A DNA stretch of 64,000 nucleotides from Peromyscus leucopus (GCF_004664715.2 NC_051070.1:68762200-68826199); one strand, 5' to 3'. Shown: positions 10,241-23,005, counted from the stretch's first letter. Numbers and translations: made by a program. Notes: a model not told the origin generated them from the sequence alone.

Positions 10241-12700
10241 ACAGATAAACCAAGATGGGGCAAGAGAGGGCCTCAGGGTTCCCTCACCCCAACCTTCAGC
10301 TCTGCCCACCTCATGGGAGTCGGTCGATTCCCACCGGCAGTGGGCTTCACACACCCCACCTCCAGCAGAGTCCTGCCTCCTCCCCCTCCCACCGATACTC
10401 TGACCCTCATTCTCAGCCCCTTGCAGACGCACCGCCCCCCCCCCACCTTGGCATACACGTCTGCCCCGGCCCCTCGTCCTGCCCATCGATCCCACTGTAA
10501 ACACACACCTTTCCCATACTATTACACTGACTGAGACAACGCCAAAAGAAAGAAAAGAAGAAGACAAAAGAAAACCCAAGACAAAAGAGGGGGTGGAAAG
10601 AATCAACTTTGCCACACACACCCCCCTCCTCCTTGCCCCTTGTCCAGAGCACAGACTGCTCACAAACTCCAAAAACCCAATTGGTTCCTAAGGTTGGAGC
10701 CTGGGATGGGCAGGGAGCCCATAAAACTAACCAAACTGGAGGCTGTCAGGGGGAGAAGCGCCCCTGTTCACTCTCCCCACTCCCCTCCCTCCTGACCCTC
10801 TCCTCACCTGATGGGACCCTTGCAGCCTGGACTCCTGGGGAAGCGGCTGCCAGGAACCCTCCTACCAACCCTCACCCCATACCCTGGAAACCGCAGTAAC
10901 TTTTTCTCAAAGGCTTTAAACACAGAGATCCTCTCAGCAGCCGTGGGCCTGCCCCATGCCCTAGCCCTGCCAAGGGCAGTCCAGCCTCGGGGGATCAGCA
11001 TTGCCCACCAATGGCAAATCCAAAGTTCTTTAAAAAAAAAAAAAAAACCTGAAACACACCAAATAAACAAGAGCAAGAGAGAGTGTGCACATTCACGAGA
11101 GAGAGATGGAGAGACCAGAGGAATGAAGTAAAGAAAAACATAAACTTTGAATATACAGAGAGAGAGAAAAAAAGAAAAGAAAACTCCCATCAAACAAGTG
11201 GTTTTTTCCCCCCACTTTGGTTTGGGTTTTGTTTTTGTTTTTCTGTTTGTGTCCCCCTCCCTCCCACCCCCCCACTTGAGAATTTCCTGCAGTCTGAGCG
11301 CTGATGCCTCAACGTCCTCACTGGGGCGATCCCCAGGACTGGAGGCTCTGTGGCCTTCCCCTCGCTGTGCCAAGTCCCCAACATGACTCCCGTCCCCTGA
11401 GGTGACCATGTGTCAGGACAGAAGATACATCTCATTCTCAGTGGACAGAAAGCCTTGTTCAAGAGTCTTGGCCATCCCCAGAAGGGCACAGTTGGGGGCA
11501 GTTCTGGTTTCTGAAATCAAGGCGTGGATCCCTTTTGCCTGTCCTTTTCTCTTCTCATTGACTCTTTCCTCCCCAGGGCTCCTGTGGTGTTTCTGACTGT
11601 CTGGAACCTCCTTTGCCTTTTACAGGCTCCCCTGTCCCCCCTCCACTTTCCCTCCGCCTAGTCCTCGGCCCTCTCCCTTGCCCCTCCATTAACCGGCATC
11701 TACTGGAGGTGTTGTCCAAAGTCTGCCTGTCTGTTAAGGCATAAGGACCTGTAAGAAGATGTGTAGGGAGCGGGACTGTGAACACAATCTGCTCTCCGGG
11801 GACACAACAGGAGGCCAGTGTCCTAGGAGAAGCTTCCCACACCCAATCTTACTTCCTGTGTGACCGTCGGGGTAATTTTGGCAATCCCCAAATCTAGCCC
11901 GAACGGCACAGGAGAGATTTGATAGAGGTTTTATTTTAGCAAAGAAAAGCCTGCCAATTCCCCACCTCCTCCAGCTGTTTCATCTCCCCCAGCTCCCAGC
12001 AGTCCCTCCAGGCCTCATGCATTAGTTGCCCATTGAATATTTATCTGCCCACCCTGGAACTTAGCGTTTGCAGGGTCCCCCAGCCACATACCAACAGGAA
12101 AGCAACGCTTTGTGTGCAGAAAGGGAGATGAGGGGAGAGTCAGCTTAAATCCTTAGTTCTCCATATTCTGGATCTCAAACTCCTGTGCCATTCACTTTGA
12201 AGGTTAACAAACTCCTAGCTCGAGCCAGTTCTGTTGATACCAAAAATGCCAGTCACTAGAAAATCTAGCTCGTGGTGGTCTGGTGCCTGCCGCCACTGGT
12301 CCCTGCCTCTCAGCATCTCTCACAGCCACACATACCCCCCATCCTTTTCTCTCACTTGTTGAAATTCTATGTATAAAAGTATTTTCTTAGCAGCATGTGT
12401 ATGAGGAAAAAAGGGTTTTTTTGTTTTGTTTTGTTTTTTTGTTTTGTTTTTTCTTAACTCTGCTTTCTGGGAATGTGACTTGTGTATAAAAGATAAAAAG
12501 GAAGAAAGAAAAGAAAAAGAAAGAACTTTAAAAGAAAATCTTGGTAAACATCTGCCTTGGGATAATTAGAGGTGTTGTGTCATGCATTTTAGCCTGGTTA
12601 GGTTGGATTAAGTTTGAACTATGAATGGTTTTACCAAGTTACTGTAACCAGAAACTCCTCCTCCTCCTCCTCCTCCTCCTCCTCCTCCTCCTCATGCCTT
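10241..12700 (+). other. Zfhx2: Zfhx2 3' UTR (end not precisely placed)
   Basis: Non-repetitive, C-rich then A-rich sequence directly after the stop. An AATAAA hexamer lies at 11062-11067 beside an A-run, and TATAAA variants lie near 12372 and 12486. The unique AT-rich character continues to about 12650. Which site is used cannot be told from sequence alone. Confidence 0.55.
12657..12693 (+). repeat. (TCC)n microsatellite
   Basis: About twelve uninterrupted CTC units close to the likely end of the Zfhx2 transcript. Confidence 0.95.
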
Positions 12701-13498
12701 CTTACTCTTGAACACAGTGACCTGGGACACACCATGTAGTCACAACAGTAGACAGAAACTGACTGAGCAACTGCCCTTTCCCAGGAACCTTGGAGCTGCT
12801 GACAGGTCAGTCAACACACTCTTTAGGGTGGAGCAGTCTGCAGTCTCTTGGGCCACACTGAGCAGCAACACTCCTGCTTCAGACAGCCGTGCACACTAGG
12901 GGACCTGGTGTCTGAAGAATCCTAGAGGTGACCATCAAGTCAGCAGGGTCTTATGGAATGACAGATGAAAGGCAGGCACAGGCACAGTAACACCTTCAAA
13001 TGCTTCTGCCTGTCTGTCAAGCAGGCGTGAACTAGGACCTCATTATATGGGTCCACGTGGCTTCTTTGGGATTCCTAACATACACAACCCTAAAGAAACA
13101 CCCAAATCCAGGTCCCATCTCACTCCAGGGTCACTGCTGGGAGACAGGAAGTGCAAATCACCTTGCCTGTCTTTGCTCTAAACCTCGTGAGAGGATTACA
13201 AGGTATTCAGTCCTCAACAAGGAAGAAGAAAAATCAAAGTTGGCTGGGAGAACGTGAGAGAAAGCTGAAGCCTTAGTAGCCAGATAGGGCAGATACGCAG
13301 TAGGACCTAGGGTCCTAGGGTGAACTTACAGAAGCTTGCAGAAGAAGCAAGAAAGCCAATTCTAAGCATAATAGACCCAGCTACTGCTTTCTTTCTATTA
13401 CTTAGTGTCAGACAAGATCGCCAAGTTCTCATCACCCTTCTGTTTCAAGACGTTTGCTCATCTAGGCATTCATCGCTATAAAAACATTCACATATGAG
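12700..13498. other. Unique intergenic sequence
   Basis: No repeat, conserved frame or RNA gene recognised in this stretch just beyond Zfhx2. Confidence 0.5.
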
Positions 13499-13645
13499 AC
13501 TGGCCATGGTGGTAGACACCTTTAGTCCCAGCACTCAGGAGGCAGAGGCAGACGGATCTCTGGGAGCTCAAGGCCAGCCTGGTCTACAGATAGGATTCCA
13601 GGCCAATCAGGGCTATACAGTGAGTCTCTGTCTCAAAAAAAACCA
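13499..13645 (+). mobile_element. B1 SINE
   Basis: Standard B1 body from GACTGGCCATGGTGGTAGAC to GTCTCAAAAAAAACC. It is diverged, so older than most copies here. Confidence 0.85.
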
Positions 13646-13765
13646 AAACTAACCATTTACATATGAATAGAAACAGAGTTCTGTGTATAGCACCCCACCA
13701 ACAAAACAAATCCATTCTCAGAAGGAACAGCAGACCCCAGCCAAGAGGTCTGCAGGGAGATGAAT

Positions 13766-13767
<2 letters not shown>

Positions 13768-13831
<64 letters not shown>
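13768..13831 (+). repeat. (CA)n microsatellite
   Basis: About 32 perfect CA units. Confidence 0.98.
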
Positions 13832-13832
<1 letters not shown>

Positions 13833-14525
13833 CTTACACTTGCCTGAGAACATGCCCTGAGATAACCTTCACACCCTTAAGAAGCAGTACCTTCTAGGAA
13901 TTGAAGTTGTAGGTTAGCGGAAAGGCGCTTGCCTGTAAACACTTCACATGTGCTAATTATCCTCGTGTGAATGGAGACAGAGAAAGCTCACAAATACAGC
14001 AAGTCTCAGGAAAATGTGACCAGTGTCCGCTAGTGTTGAACACAATTCACTCATGAAGGAAAGGCTGTAAATGTCTTTGGCTGAGAGAGGTAGGTGAGAG
14101 TCAAAACGTTCATATCAGCCTGAAACTGGGTGGATTGGGCTGGGACTCTGTTACAGGAAGGCCTGGTATTGGGAAGTCAGGGGACACATCTCAGAAACCA
14201 GTCAAACTAGGAGACTGAATTAGGAAGAAAGACCATGGCCACAGTGACCACCGAATAAGGGCAGTAGACCAAGCAGCAGAGCCTACAGGAGTAGAGCGTG
14301 GAAACATTACGAAACGATGAAATGAAACTCTGAGAGAGGACATTTAGGGAAGGCTAGACCAAGGTCTGTTAAGTTTGAAGAAAAGACAAACAACATTGAG
14401 AGAACACTCCTCTTGGAAGAGCCTACACCTTGTGTGGAACTAGGAATCAAATCCAGGGCCCCAGGAACATCAAGCAGGAGCTCTTCCACTAAAGCACACC
14501 CCCATTCCGCACACCGACACCCTTG
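13832..14525. other. Unique or old-repeat intergenic sequence
   Basis: Partly a decayed tRNA-like SINE near 14410-14510 (GGAATCAAATCCAGGG); otherwise nothing recognisable. Confidence 0.4.
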
Positions 14526-14527
14526 CT

Positions 14528-14815
14528 TCTTTTTTTTAACACAGGGTCTCATGTAGCCTAAGCTAGACTTAACTCTCTGTGTAGCTCAGAATGACCTTGA
14601 ACTCCGGGTCTTCTGACCTCCATGTCCTAATTGCTGGAATTACAAGCAAGCACAACTGACTCCCTTTTTCTTTTTTCTTTTTTCTTTTTTTTTAATTTTT
14701 AATAAATTCATTCTTTTGAGACGGTCTGAACTTGCTCTCTAGCTCAATCAGCTCTTAAGCTCCCGATCCTCCTGCCTCAGCCTCCTGAGCAGCGGAGGTC
14801 ACAGGCCTGTGCCTG
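14528..14815 (-). mobile_element. Two old B1-related SINEs
   Basis: Diverged antisense B1-like bodies at about 14528-14660 and 14715-14815, with T-rich stretches between them. Confidence 0.6.
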
Positions 14816-15532
14816 TGAAGACACTACATTTCCCAAAAGCATCGAGTGACAAAACTAGGTGACCCAATTGTGTGACCACCCTGTGACTCTCCTTGGTATA
14901 GAAGGACCCAGCTAATTCTCTAACCAAAACACAAACAGAAATTAGAGTAGATAGCATTATTCCCTGACAGGATGATATGGGTTTCTGGCAATCCCCCAGT
15001 GACAGAGGTGTCTGGCTGGAAGTTAGTGGAGAAGCGGGCTGAGTGGTTGTAAGAAGAACAGAACGAGGCTGAACCTGTCAAGGAGAGTGGGGGCAGCCTT
15101 AGCCAGCCATGCGTAGTCTGCCCGATGGCTAACACCCAGCAGTGGGTGGTCAGCTGGAGCTCACTGTTGCCCCTGCCTATAAGTCTGCGGTCCTTCTATA
15201 ACAACAGCAGACCCTGCACAGCATCTTCACTGAACTTGGAGAATGCCCACACTGGCCACATCACGTCAAATGACTATCTGTAAGTTGTGCGGATTTGCCA
15301 ATACTGCCGTGGGCCCAGACCTGTACACTGCTACTTCACAACCCAGGTCTCCAAAAGACAGGATCTCTCTCTCACCACAAAATCCATACAGATCTCGCAG
15401 GGACACAGAGGACTTCCAACAATGCTCCTAATCTCATGGTTCTCAATGGGAAGACTTTAGAAACACGTGGCAGCTAGCAATCAGAACTGAGAGGAAAAGG
15501 AAGTGGGACTTGGACTTTGAAAGTGTTATCAA

Positions 15533-15544
15533 GGTGTGTGTGTG

Positions 15545-15588
<44 letters not shown>
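15533..15588 (+). repeat. (TG)n microsatellite
   Basis: About 28 TG units with one CG interruption. Confidence 0.97.
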
Positions 15589-15899
15589 TTCTGTGATAAC
15601 TACTGCCAACTGCAATCACTGCTCTAACAAGTGACATGTCCTAAGTGGACCTCACAATCCCCCCATTTACCAGCTACCCTCACTCAGCATAAACGTACAT
15701 ACACCCCACACCATATATATCATTGGTTTGACGTGAAAGGTGTTTTATCAAGATAAAACAGATACAAAGACAAGGAAAGTTCCAATGAGACCGACCGCCC
15801 TCCAAGAAGAATGCCATCTCGCGGAACAATCTGTCCCAAAGTTTGTCCACCTACATCATGGTTACCTGAGTGTTAGTTTAAAATACATCCTAAGATAAG

Positions 15900-16115
15900 T
15901 CTAGGGGTACAAGCCTGTAATGCTGGCTTTGAGAGTGGCTGGAGCAGGAGGTTCACATATTCAAGATAGCCTGGACTAGAGTTCGTTCAAGGCCAGCCTT
16001 GAACTTAGCAAGACCCCATCTCAAAATAAAAAGCAAAAAGGGTACGTAACTCAATGATAGAGTGTTTGCTTATCATGCACAAGTCCTGGGTTCAATTCCC
16101 AGTACCACAAATAAT
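15900..16115 (+). mobile_element. B4-like composite SINE
   Basis: A B1-like half (ending near 16035) is followed by an ID/tRNA-like half with GGGTTCAATTCCCAGTACC, an arrangement typical of rodent B4. Confidence 0.6.
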
Positions 16116-16315
16116 GATTAAATGTATTTCTGAGCCGCGGTGCTCACCAAGTGAATCAGAAACTCCTGCTGAAATGATCTATGCTGTTGGCTAAGAGCTG
16201 CTGTCCTAGAGAGCTCAGCCTCACATGTACATCTGTGACCTGTCCCAGCTCTCCAGTCCCCAGAACAACTCTGCTGCACCAGAGGCTCCCACACAGTGAC
16301 TAGCATCACTTCAGG

Positions 16316-16400
16316 CTCTCCCCCCCCCCCTTTAGTGCCAGGGATTGAACCCAAGACCTCGCACGTGCTAGGCAAGTGCTCTGCCACTAAGCTATATCCA
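16316..16400 (-). mobile_element. ID/tRNA-like SINE fragment
   Basis: Reversed tRNA-like motif (GGGATTGAACCCAAGACC) after a C run. Confidence 0.6.
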
Positions 16401-18883
16401 ATTCTATTTTTTTCTCCTTGGATACACCATTTTCGTTACCTTGACAAACACCTTCAACCTTGCAATCTACCAGAATCTGATGGTATCATGTGCTTATAGT
16501 GGCTTTCTCTCTAAAAGCAAAAAAAACAATTCTTAACCGCTATCCACTTACCGTGTTGACGGAAGACCTCCTGCTTTCTCTTCTCCTGTGGAAACCTTGC
16601 TTCTTCTGAAGCTGCCATCCACTTCCAGAGATGTTAAAATCAGAACTCCCCCAGCCCAGCGCAGCTCTGCCCAGCATGGGCAACACCTTCGCCCACGCCC
16701 CCACCTCCGCTTACTTCCCATGAGCAGGCCTTATCGCTGAGAGCCATCTAGTCTCCCCTTTGACTTTACCCAAAGCTGCATTTTTCTCCAGATCTTCCAG
16801 ACTGATGGCCTACAGCCTCTGCCTACCCAGGAATTAGGGAAATCCAGTGCTACTGAAGACTCTTGCAAAGGGCATCTTAAGGTTAAGATTTTTCAGGGGC
16901 TGGTGTGTGTCACCACAGGTACTGGAGATTGTCCTTCAAAGCATCTTCTCTATCATAGTCACTATTGGACCTTGTCCTCCTTCCAAGAGGACATTTCAAA
17001 GACAGAAATTAGTCTGGTCCTATCTGGGGTACCATTAGGAAATCCCTAAACATAAAAATCTTAGTCTCTGTAGAAGTCCTAGGTACCATTGTCTTCCCTA
17101 CACCGCGCCTCTCCAGTTCCGGAATGCCTCTCATCCTTCTAGGGACATTTCAACAAGGGACTAGTTCATCTCAACCACAAGCCAGCAGGAAATACACATG
17201 GAAAGCCCAGTGACTCCCTAACAGCAGAGCCGGAGGGAGGGTCTCCCTCCACTCTTTTCGGGACGTCTGAGTAACAGCACAGCTGTTAAGTCTCCCCCCC
17301 CCCCCTCAGGCCTCTTCACCCTGCAATTTTGTTTTTCCTGTCCTAGCTGCCCAGAGAAGTCCACAGCCACTGACTTCAGGTGTGGCTGTAGATGATGTCC
17401 TGTCCCTCTGTGCTCCGGATTCCTTTGCCTAGCTGCTCAGAAACAGTCCAGTGCCATCTAAATCCCCTTACTGGGGCTAGTGGAGGTGGAAAGAGACGAG
17501 TGTGCAGTCCGGAGACCAGCAGAGGTGGAAGACTGTGGGGAATGCCAGCTTTAGTCCATCTGGGAAGGGCAGCCTGGTGTGCCACTTCCCATCATGGAGC
17601 TCTCCACCCAGCCTGCCCTTCCGTGCACATGACCCCTCTCCCTCTGTGGTCGCCAAGGGGTTATCCTGAGCAAGTTTGGCGGCTCTCCGTCTGCCGCAGT
17701 GCCAGAATCTGAGTCACTGGTCACATGCCAGTGCAGTACTGCCAATTGGGGCGGCATCGGCTTGGTTGGGTGCCAAGCAGTGGGACCCAGATGGTGATGA
17801 TGAAAGAGAGAGGAAGGAGAAAATCCAGCCACACTTCTAAGAGTGGACGGTGCCAATGGGATCCACGCAAAGGTACCCTCGCCATTCCACAGCCCCGCTG
17901 CCCACGCAGCCCCTCCCTGCAGCACCTGCAATCGTGGTACATACAGACCAGGCTAGAGGACACGGCCATCTTCGGCGGGGAGGTGACGGAGGCCAGCACC
18001 ACTGTCGGGGCTCGCCACGCTTCTTCCTTGGGGTCTTAGCGATGGCGCGCTCCCTCCATTGTGTCCTCATGTGGCACTTCATCTGTCATTCGGCTCTCCA
18101 CGTCTAAGAGGGAATGGGAAGGAGGACCTGGCAGAGAAGTCTCTTCTCCCAAAGAAAACATCCTTCATCCCACCATCTAACTCCTGGCACAACAACCTTC
18201 TTAACCCAGTGAGAGGGGCACCGTCACCCTCCCCAGTCTACACAACACCAGAGCCGTGCCAGGCCCCACGGGCAGGGCCAGCTTCCCTCGCAGCCCAGTT
18301 CTGCTGTCTTCCTCAGGGTTCTCCTAAGAGGCCACCCTGGCAGCCCAAAGAGGCTCTCCCTGGGTAGTAGTGGCACAGTCCCTCCTGCTCCCTCTTCCAT
18401 TCTTCCTTGGCGCCTCCCCATCTACTCTTTTCACGCCCCAGGCTGGAACAGAGGTAATTCCCTCCTAGTCCAGACACTTCTCAGAGCTCATCCTAGAGGG
18501 ACAGCGGCATCAGCAGCAACACCCCCTCTCTACCTCCTTGTCCCTCTAGTCCCCATAACCCCAGCCGTGGGCACGAGCCCAACACTTGTGATGCCAACAG
18601 CTCCTGTGTGCCGCACAAGGACTCCCATCTCTGCCCCTCCACTCGTCCCCTCCCATCTCTATGGGCACAAGGGTGGCAGCTGCCGTGCCCATGCCTGCAA
18701 TCAGACAGCATGAAGCAACTCCTGCCCCCTCTTCTCCCCTCCAAGGCCCTACACCTCTCCCCTCCCTCTTCCACTCCATCCTTCTGTCCTAGTTGGATGC
18801 TACAGTGGCAACCGCAATGCCAACCCCCACCCGTGCCCAGGAGGTTCACATACAACACACGCGTATGCGTACATGTACACACG

Positions 18884-18898
18884 CGCGCGCACGCACAA

Positions 18899-18926
<28 letters not shown>
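18884..18926 (+). repeat. (CG/CA)n microsatellite
   Basis: A short GCGCGC section running into about 14 CA units. Confidence 0.95.
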
Positions 18927-18929
<3 letters not shown>

Positions 18930-19551
18930 GCCCCACGAGTGCCAGGCAGCGGTGGGCAGACACACGGCAATGCAGTGACCGGTGCCCGAGGAGGCAGCCA
19001 GATTCGGCACCTGATCCAGTACCCGTTTGGGATTGGGTGGTGGGCAGGCTGGCGAAGGGGCGATGGAGGCAGGCGACGGCCCTAGGTTGGCAGCGGATGG
19101 AGCTAGGAGAATGGAGGGAACAGATGCTCTTTGCCCAGCCTCCCTCCCTCTCTCTCCCTGAGATCAGTGCCAAGCTGGGGGGATGGGGAGAGGGGAGGAT
19201 GGGGGAAGGGTGGCATTTGGAGAGCTGGCAGGCAGGGGGGGGGGGAGCTGGGTCCGCCCAAGCTGGGCAGTGCCGGCACTGGCTGCCGCCTCTCCACTCT
19301 GCCATCTGTCTCGCTCCTCTCCCCATCCCTTTCTCTTTCTTTCTCTTTCTCCTTCAACCATGGTAGGATGAAAAGAGGAAGGCAGGGTCCTCATCCCACC
19401 CATCCCAACCTCTATACCACCCCCCTCCTTCCTTCCCACAACTCACCACACCATACCACCACCAAGCCATCTGTGCGCTCTCGCCTCCTGGCTCGGTCAC
19501 CTTCTTTCACTCGCCTTCACCCTCATGCCAAAACAGGTGCAATTTCAATAT

Positions 19552-19625
19552 ATATAATATGCAGTATATGTTATATATATATGTATATGTATGCACACAC
19601 ACACACACATATATATATATACACA
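19552..19625 (+). repeat. TA/CA compound low-complexity tract
   Basis: Alternating TATA, GTAT and CACA runs. Confidence 0.9.
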
Positions 19626-19779
19626 TTTAAAGGCAACTTAAAATGAAAACTATTTTCTTTGGAATGTCCTGTCCTTCAGAGTCTGGGTCCTCGTTGCCAA
19701 TATTTATGTGGCAGGCAAAGGGAGGGGACCCTGTCCTCAGCTGGTGCCCATGGATCCGATGCCAAGGAGGAGGGGTGGC

Positions 19780-19805
19780 TGGGGTGGGGTGGGGGTGGGG
19801 TGGGG
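19780..19805 (+). other. G-quadruplex motif
   Basis: Five runs of four or five G separated by single T residues. Confidence 0.8.
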
Positions 19806-20162
19806 TACCGGGAGAGCTCTCTTCTTTCTGCGCCCGGGGTTGTTTCTTTTTTTCCTTACTCTTCTACTTCCGGAGTAGATTCAAATAGACCTGGAGTCTT
19901 CCCCACCCCCAGCCCCCCAGCCCTGGTTTCCAGGGCCCCTGTGCCCTTCTCTCCCGGCTTTTGATTCTATTCCTCGATCACCCTTTCCGGTTTTGTGTGT
20001 GTACGTGTGCGTGCGTGCAAGTGTGCTCGCATCCATGGCAGTGGGCACCGTGCCAGCCACCACACTGCCATCTGCGATGCCTTCTGCAGCCTCGGCTACT
20101 TCTCTCTGCCACCTTCGGCTCACAACCCCCCCAGCATCCTAGCTCCCCACCCCCCAGTCCCC

Positions 20163-20212
20163 AATCATTAATTAGCTACTGAATTAATTAAATCGTGAAT
20201 GCTAATTAACAT
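20163..20212. promoter_or_regulatory. Candidate homeodomain-site cluster A
   Basis: Three TAATTA-type cores in 45 bp: ATTAATTAG (20167), GAATTAATTAAAT (20181) and GCTAATTAAC (20201). Flanks are not AT-rich and no SINE overlaps. Multiple homeodomain cores in a GC-rich setting are typical of developmental enhancers; function is inferred. Confidence 0.45.
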
Positions 20213-20469
20213 TCCTACAGGGCAGGCTGCCAGGCTGGGGGCAGAGAGAACACAGAGGAGGCAGAAGGAACCCCAAGGAGGGATGAAGGGGAAAGATGGC
20301 AGGGTGGTGACAGGCAGGGCAGGGCTGCAGGGAGAGGGGACTGGCATGGAAAGTGGGGGTGTTAAACACCTAGAGGTAAGTGAATGCAACACAGCACAGC
20401 CTCCCCACCCCAGTGAGACATCGGAAATTCCTCATCAACTTACCTCCGTCCCGATCTGAGGCCAGCTCA

Positions 20470-20690
20470 GGGGACTCTGATGGTGTGGCATGGCTCACTG
20501 GCTGCCAAACATAGCAGCCAGAGTTCAGTCTCTGAGAACCACGTGCAGAAAGGAGAGCCCTGGCTCCAGTCAGTGTCCTCTGACCTCCACATGCACGCCA
20601 TAGCATACATGCCCACACACGCGTGCGCATGCACGCACACAAATAAATACATGCAATAAAATAACTAAATAAAGGCTCCGCTATAAAAAG
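20470..20690 (+). mobile_element. B2/B3-like SINE
   Basis: Diverged body with the CTCTGACCTCCACATGCACG section and an A/T-rich tail of AATAAA repeats. Confidence 0.65.
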
Positions 20691-20729
20691 AAAGAAAACC
20701 AACTCTGAAACTGTGAGTCCACAGCTATG

Positions 20730-20905
20730 ACCTGTCCGCCCATCCGTGGCCCTCAGACCAGGTCAGCAGAAGATTTGGGGCTCCTCAAGGCCCATGTGGA
20801 GCCCATCCTTTTCTGGCTGCCACAGGCACCAGGCACACACTTGGTGCACATACAGACATGCAGGCAAAGCACTCATACACATAAAAAGGAGTGCGTCTTT
20901 AAAAA
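20730..20905 (+). mobile_element. B3-like SINE, 5' truncated
   Basis: Only the 3' half (GCACCAGGCACACACTTGG onward) with an A-rich tail is recognisable. Confidence 0.6.
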
Positions 20906-20983
20906 AACTCGTTACAGTTTAAAAACAACTGTTAACTGTTTACCCGACCTATTCTCCAACTCGTTAGGTCATGGAACCCCGTG

Positions 20984-21172
20984 CACGTGTGTTTGTGTGT
21001 GTTCAGTTTATTGGCAGGGGCACATGTCCGCCACAGAGCATGTTTAGAGACCAGAGAACAACTTCTGGGAGTCAGTTCTCTTCTGTCTGCCACCACGGAT
21101 CCTTGAGGTGGAACTTAGGTCGTTGCATTTGGCAGCAGGGACCTTTACTGAGCCAGCTCAATGGCTCTCTGG
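20984..21172 (-). mobile_element. B2/B3-like SINE
   Basis: Reversed body ending in GAGCCAGCTCAATGG-type tRNA-like head. Confidence 0.65.
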
Positions 21173-21175
21173 TTT

Positions 21176-21304
21176 TACTTTCCTGAGACAGAGTCTTGCT
21201 ATGTAGTGCAGGCAGGCCTCAGACTCAGTGTGTAGCCCAGGCTGTCCTTAAACTCACAGCAGTCCCCCTGTGTGCGAAGATTAAAGTACGAGCCACCAAG
21301 CCCA
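21176..21304 (-). mobile_element. B1 SINE (old)
   Basis: Diverged antisense B1 with GAGACAGAGTCTTGCTATG. Confidence 0.75.
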
Positions 21305-21508
21305 GCTTCCACCTCTTTATCTCACTTTTTTCTTCATTTTCCTTTCTTTTTCTTTTTTGCCCCTCTAAGGATTGAACCCATGACCTCGTGTAAATTAGAC
21401 AAATGTTCCACCATGAGCTATACCTGCTTTGGGGAAAGTACTGCATCAAATGATCAGAAGTTTTGGTCTAGAAGTTGGCAGACAGATCCATTGTCTCAAG
21501 GTAAAGAG

Positions 21509-21662
21509 GATTCTTTTTTTGTTTGTTTTTGAAATAAGGACTGTCTATGTAGAACTGGCTGTCCTAGAACTATGTAGCCCAGGCTGGCCTCGAATTCAGA
21601 GATCCACCGGCCTCTGCCTCCCAAGTGCTGGGATCAAAGGTGTGTGCCACCACACCCAGCCT
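21509..21662 (-). mobile_element. B1 SINE
   Basis: Antisense B1 ending CCACCACACCCAGC. Confidence 0.85.
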
Positions 21663-21781
21663 GGTGAAGAGGATTCTAAGAGTCTATAAAATGACAACAG
21701 AGAGCTCCATTATCCAAATATAAACCAGGACTATCAAGCCAGCTCCCAGTGGAGAAGCCTGTCGCTCTTTTGAATCACAGT

Positions 21782-22335
21782 GTCTTAGGGTTACTACTGC
21801 TGTGACGAAACACCATGACCAAAGAAACTTGGGGAGGAAAGGGTTTATTTGGCTTATACTTCCACATCACAGTTCATCACCGAAGGAAGTCAGGACAGGA
21901 ACTCAGACAAGGCAGGAACCTGGAGGCAGGAGCTGATGCAGAGGCCATGGCGGGGTGCTGCTTACTGGCTTGCTCCTTGTGGCTTGCTCAGACTGCTTTC
22001 TTATAAAACTCAGGACCACCTTTCTAGGGATGGTACCACCCACAATGGGCTGGGCCCTCCCCCATCAATCACTAATTAAGAAAATGCCCTACAGGCTTGC
22101 GTACAACCCTTTTTTCTTTCTTCCTTTTCTTTTTTTGGTTTTTCTTTGTATAACAGCTCTGGCTGCCCTGGAACTTGCTCTATAGACCAGGCTGACCTCA
22201 AGTTCACAGAGATCTACCTGCTTCTACCTCCAGAGTGCCGGGATTAAAGGTGTGGGCCACCACTGCCAGGCAACTACGGCCCAATATTAGGGAGGCATTT
22301 TCTCAGTTGAGGCTCCCTCCTCTGATGACTCCAGC
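21782..22335 (+). mobile_element. Abundant rodent interspersed repeat, interrupted by B1
   Basis: The sequence around ACACCATGACCAAAG, GCAGAGGCCATGG and TTGTGTCAAGTTGAG is a repeat I remember as very common in rodents; I cannot name its family with certainty. A B1 copy splits it at 22110-22272. Confidence 0.65.
22110..22272 (-). mobile_element. B1 SINE inserted in an older repeat
   Basis: Antisense B1. Similar sequences TACAACCC and TACGGCCC flank it, a plausible decayed target duplication. Confidence 0.85.
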
Positions 22336-22893
22336 TTGTGTCAAGTTGAGATAAGACGATCAGGCACATGCAGACCATACTTTCAGGGGGCAGAGTCCTT
22401 AGCAACCACCAAGTCTAACTGCGAGTCAGCTGGAACTCCGGGTGGGTATTGCCTGTCAGTAATCTCAGCACTCAGGAGACAAGGCCAGGAGAGGGTTTGC
22501 CAGTTACCCACGGCTCCCAAGGAGCTTGACAGATCCTCCTTTACCGGCCTGGTTTCCCCACTCCTGCCCTGGCTTTCACCTGCCTTTGGGGCCCTGCAGC
22601 CTCTGGGGGCTTCAGGAGACTGCCCTGCACCCTGTGAGGGTCGTAAGCCATCACAGGGGCTTGTGGGTCACAGTTTCCCCCAACTGTTCTGGACATCCTG
22701 GTCCAGAACCTTCCTCTGTCTTCTCCCTCTCCTGGAATGCTCTCATATTACAAAGCACTGCTCTGTCATGAACCTGGCTTCTACTTCTACCACAGCCTCA
22801 ATCCCTCAATCCCACTCAGTCTCAGAGACCCAGGTACCTCCAGGGATGTTCCTCCCAAGTTTCCTGAGGCTGTTTAACCTCTGCACCACTGAC

Positions 22894-22901
22894 CTCAGGG
22901 T

Positions 22902-22937
<36 letters not shown>

Positions 22938-23005
22938 TGTGTCTGTCTGTCTGTCTGTCTGTCTCTGTCTCTCTCTGTCTGTCTGTCTCTGTCTCTCTCT
23001 CTGTG
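22894..23005 (+). repeat. CT/GT/GTCT compound microsatellite
   Basis: (CT)n, then (GT)n, then (GTCT)n alternating with CT runs. Confidence 0.95.

Larger units (their letters stand above)
16400..20160. other. Unique, SINE-poor intergenic block
   Basis: About 3.8 kb almost free of SINEs in a SINE-dense neighbourhood, which suggests selection against insertion or simply chance. It contains a near-perfect NFI palindrome (TTGGTTGGGTGCCAA, 17762-17776), CA and TA microsatellites and a G-run cluster. Long frames here lack protein-like composition. A noncoding transcript such as a Zfhx2 antisense RNA is possible but not demonstrable. Confidence 0.45.

Noticed and set aside
18493..19326. 277-codon open frame on the - strand
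   Set aside because: Crosses a CA microsatellite (Cys-Val run) and has no recognisable domain or splice context.
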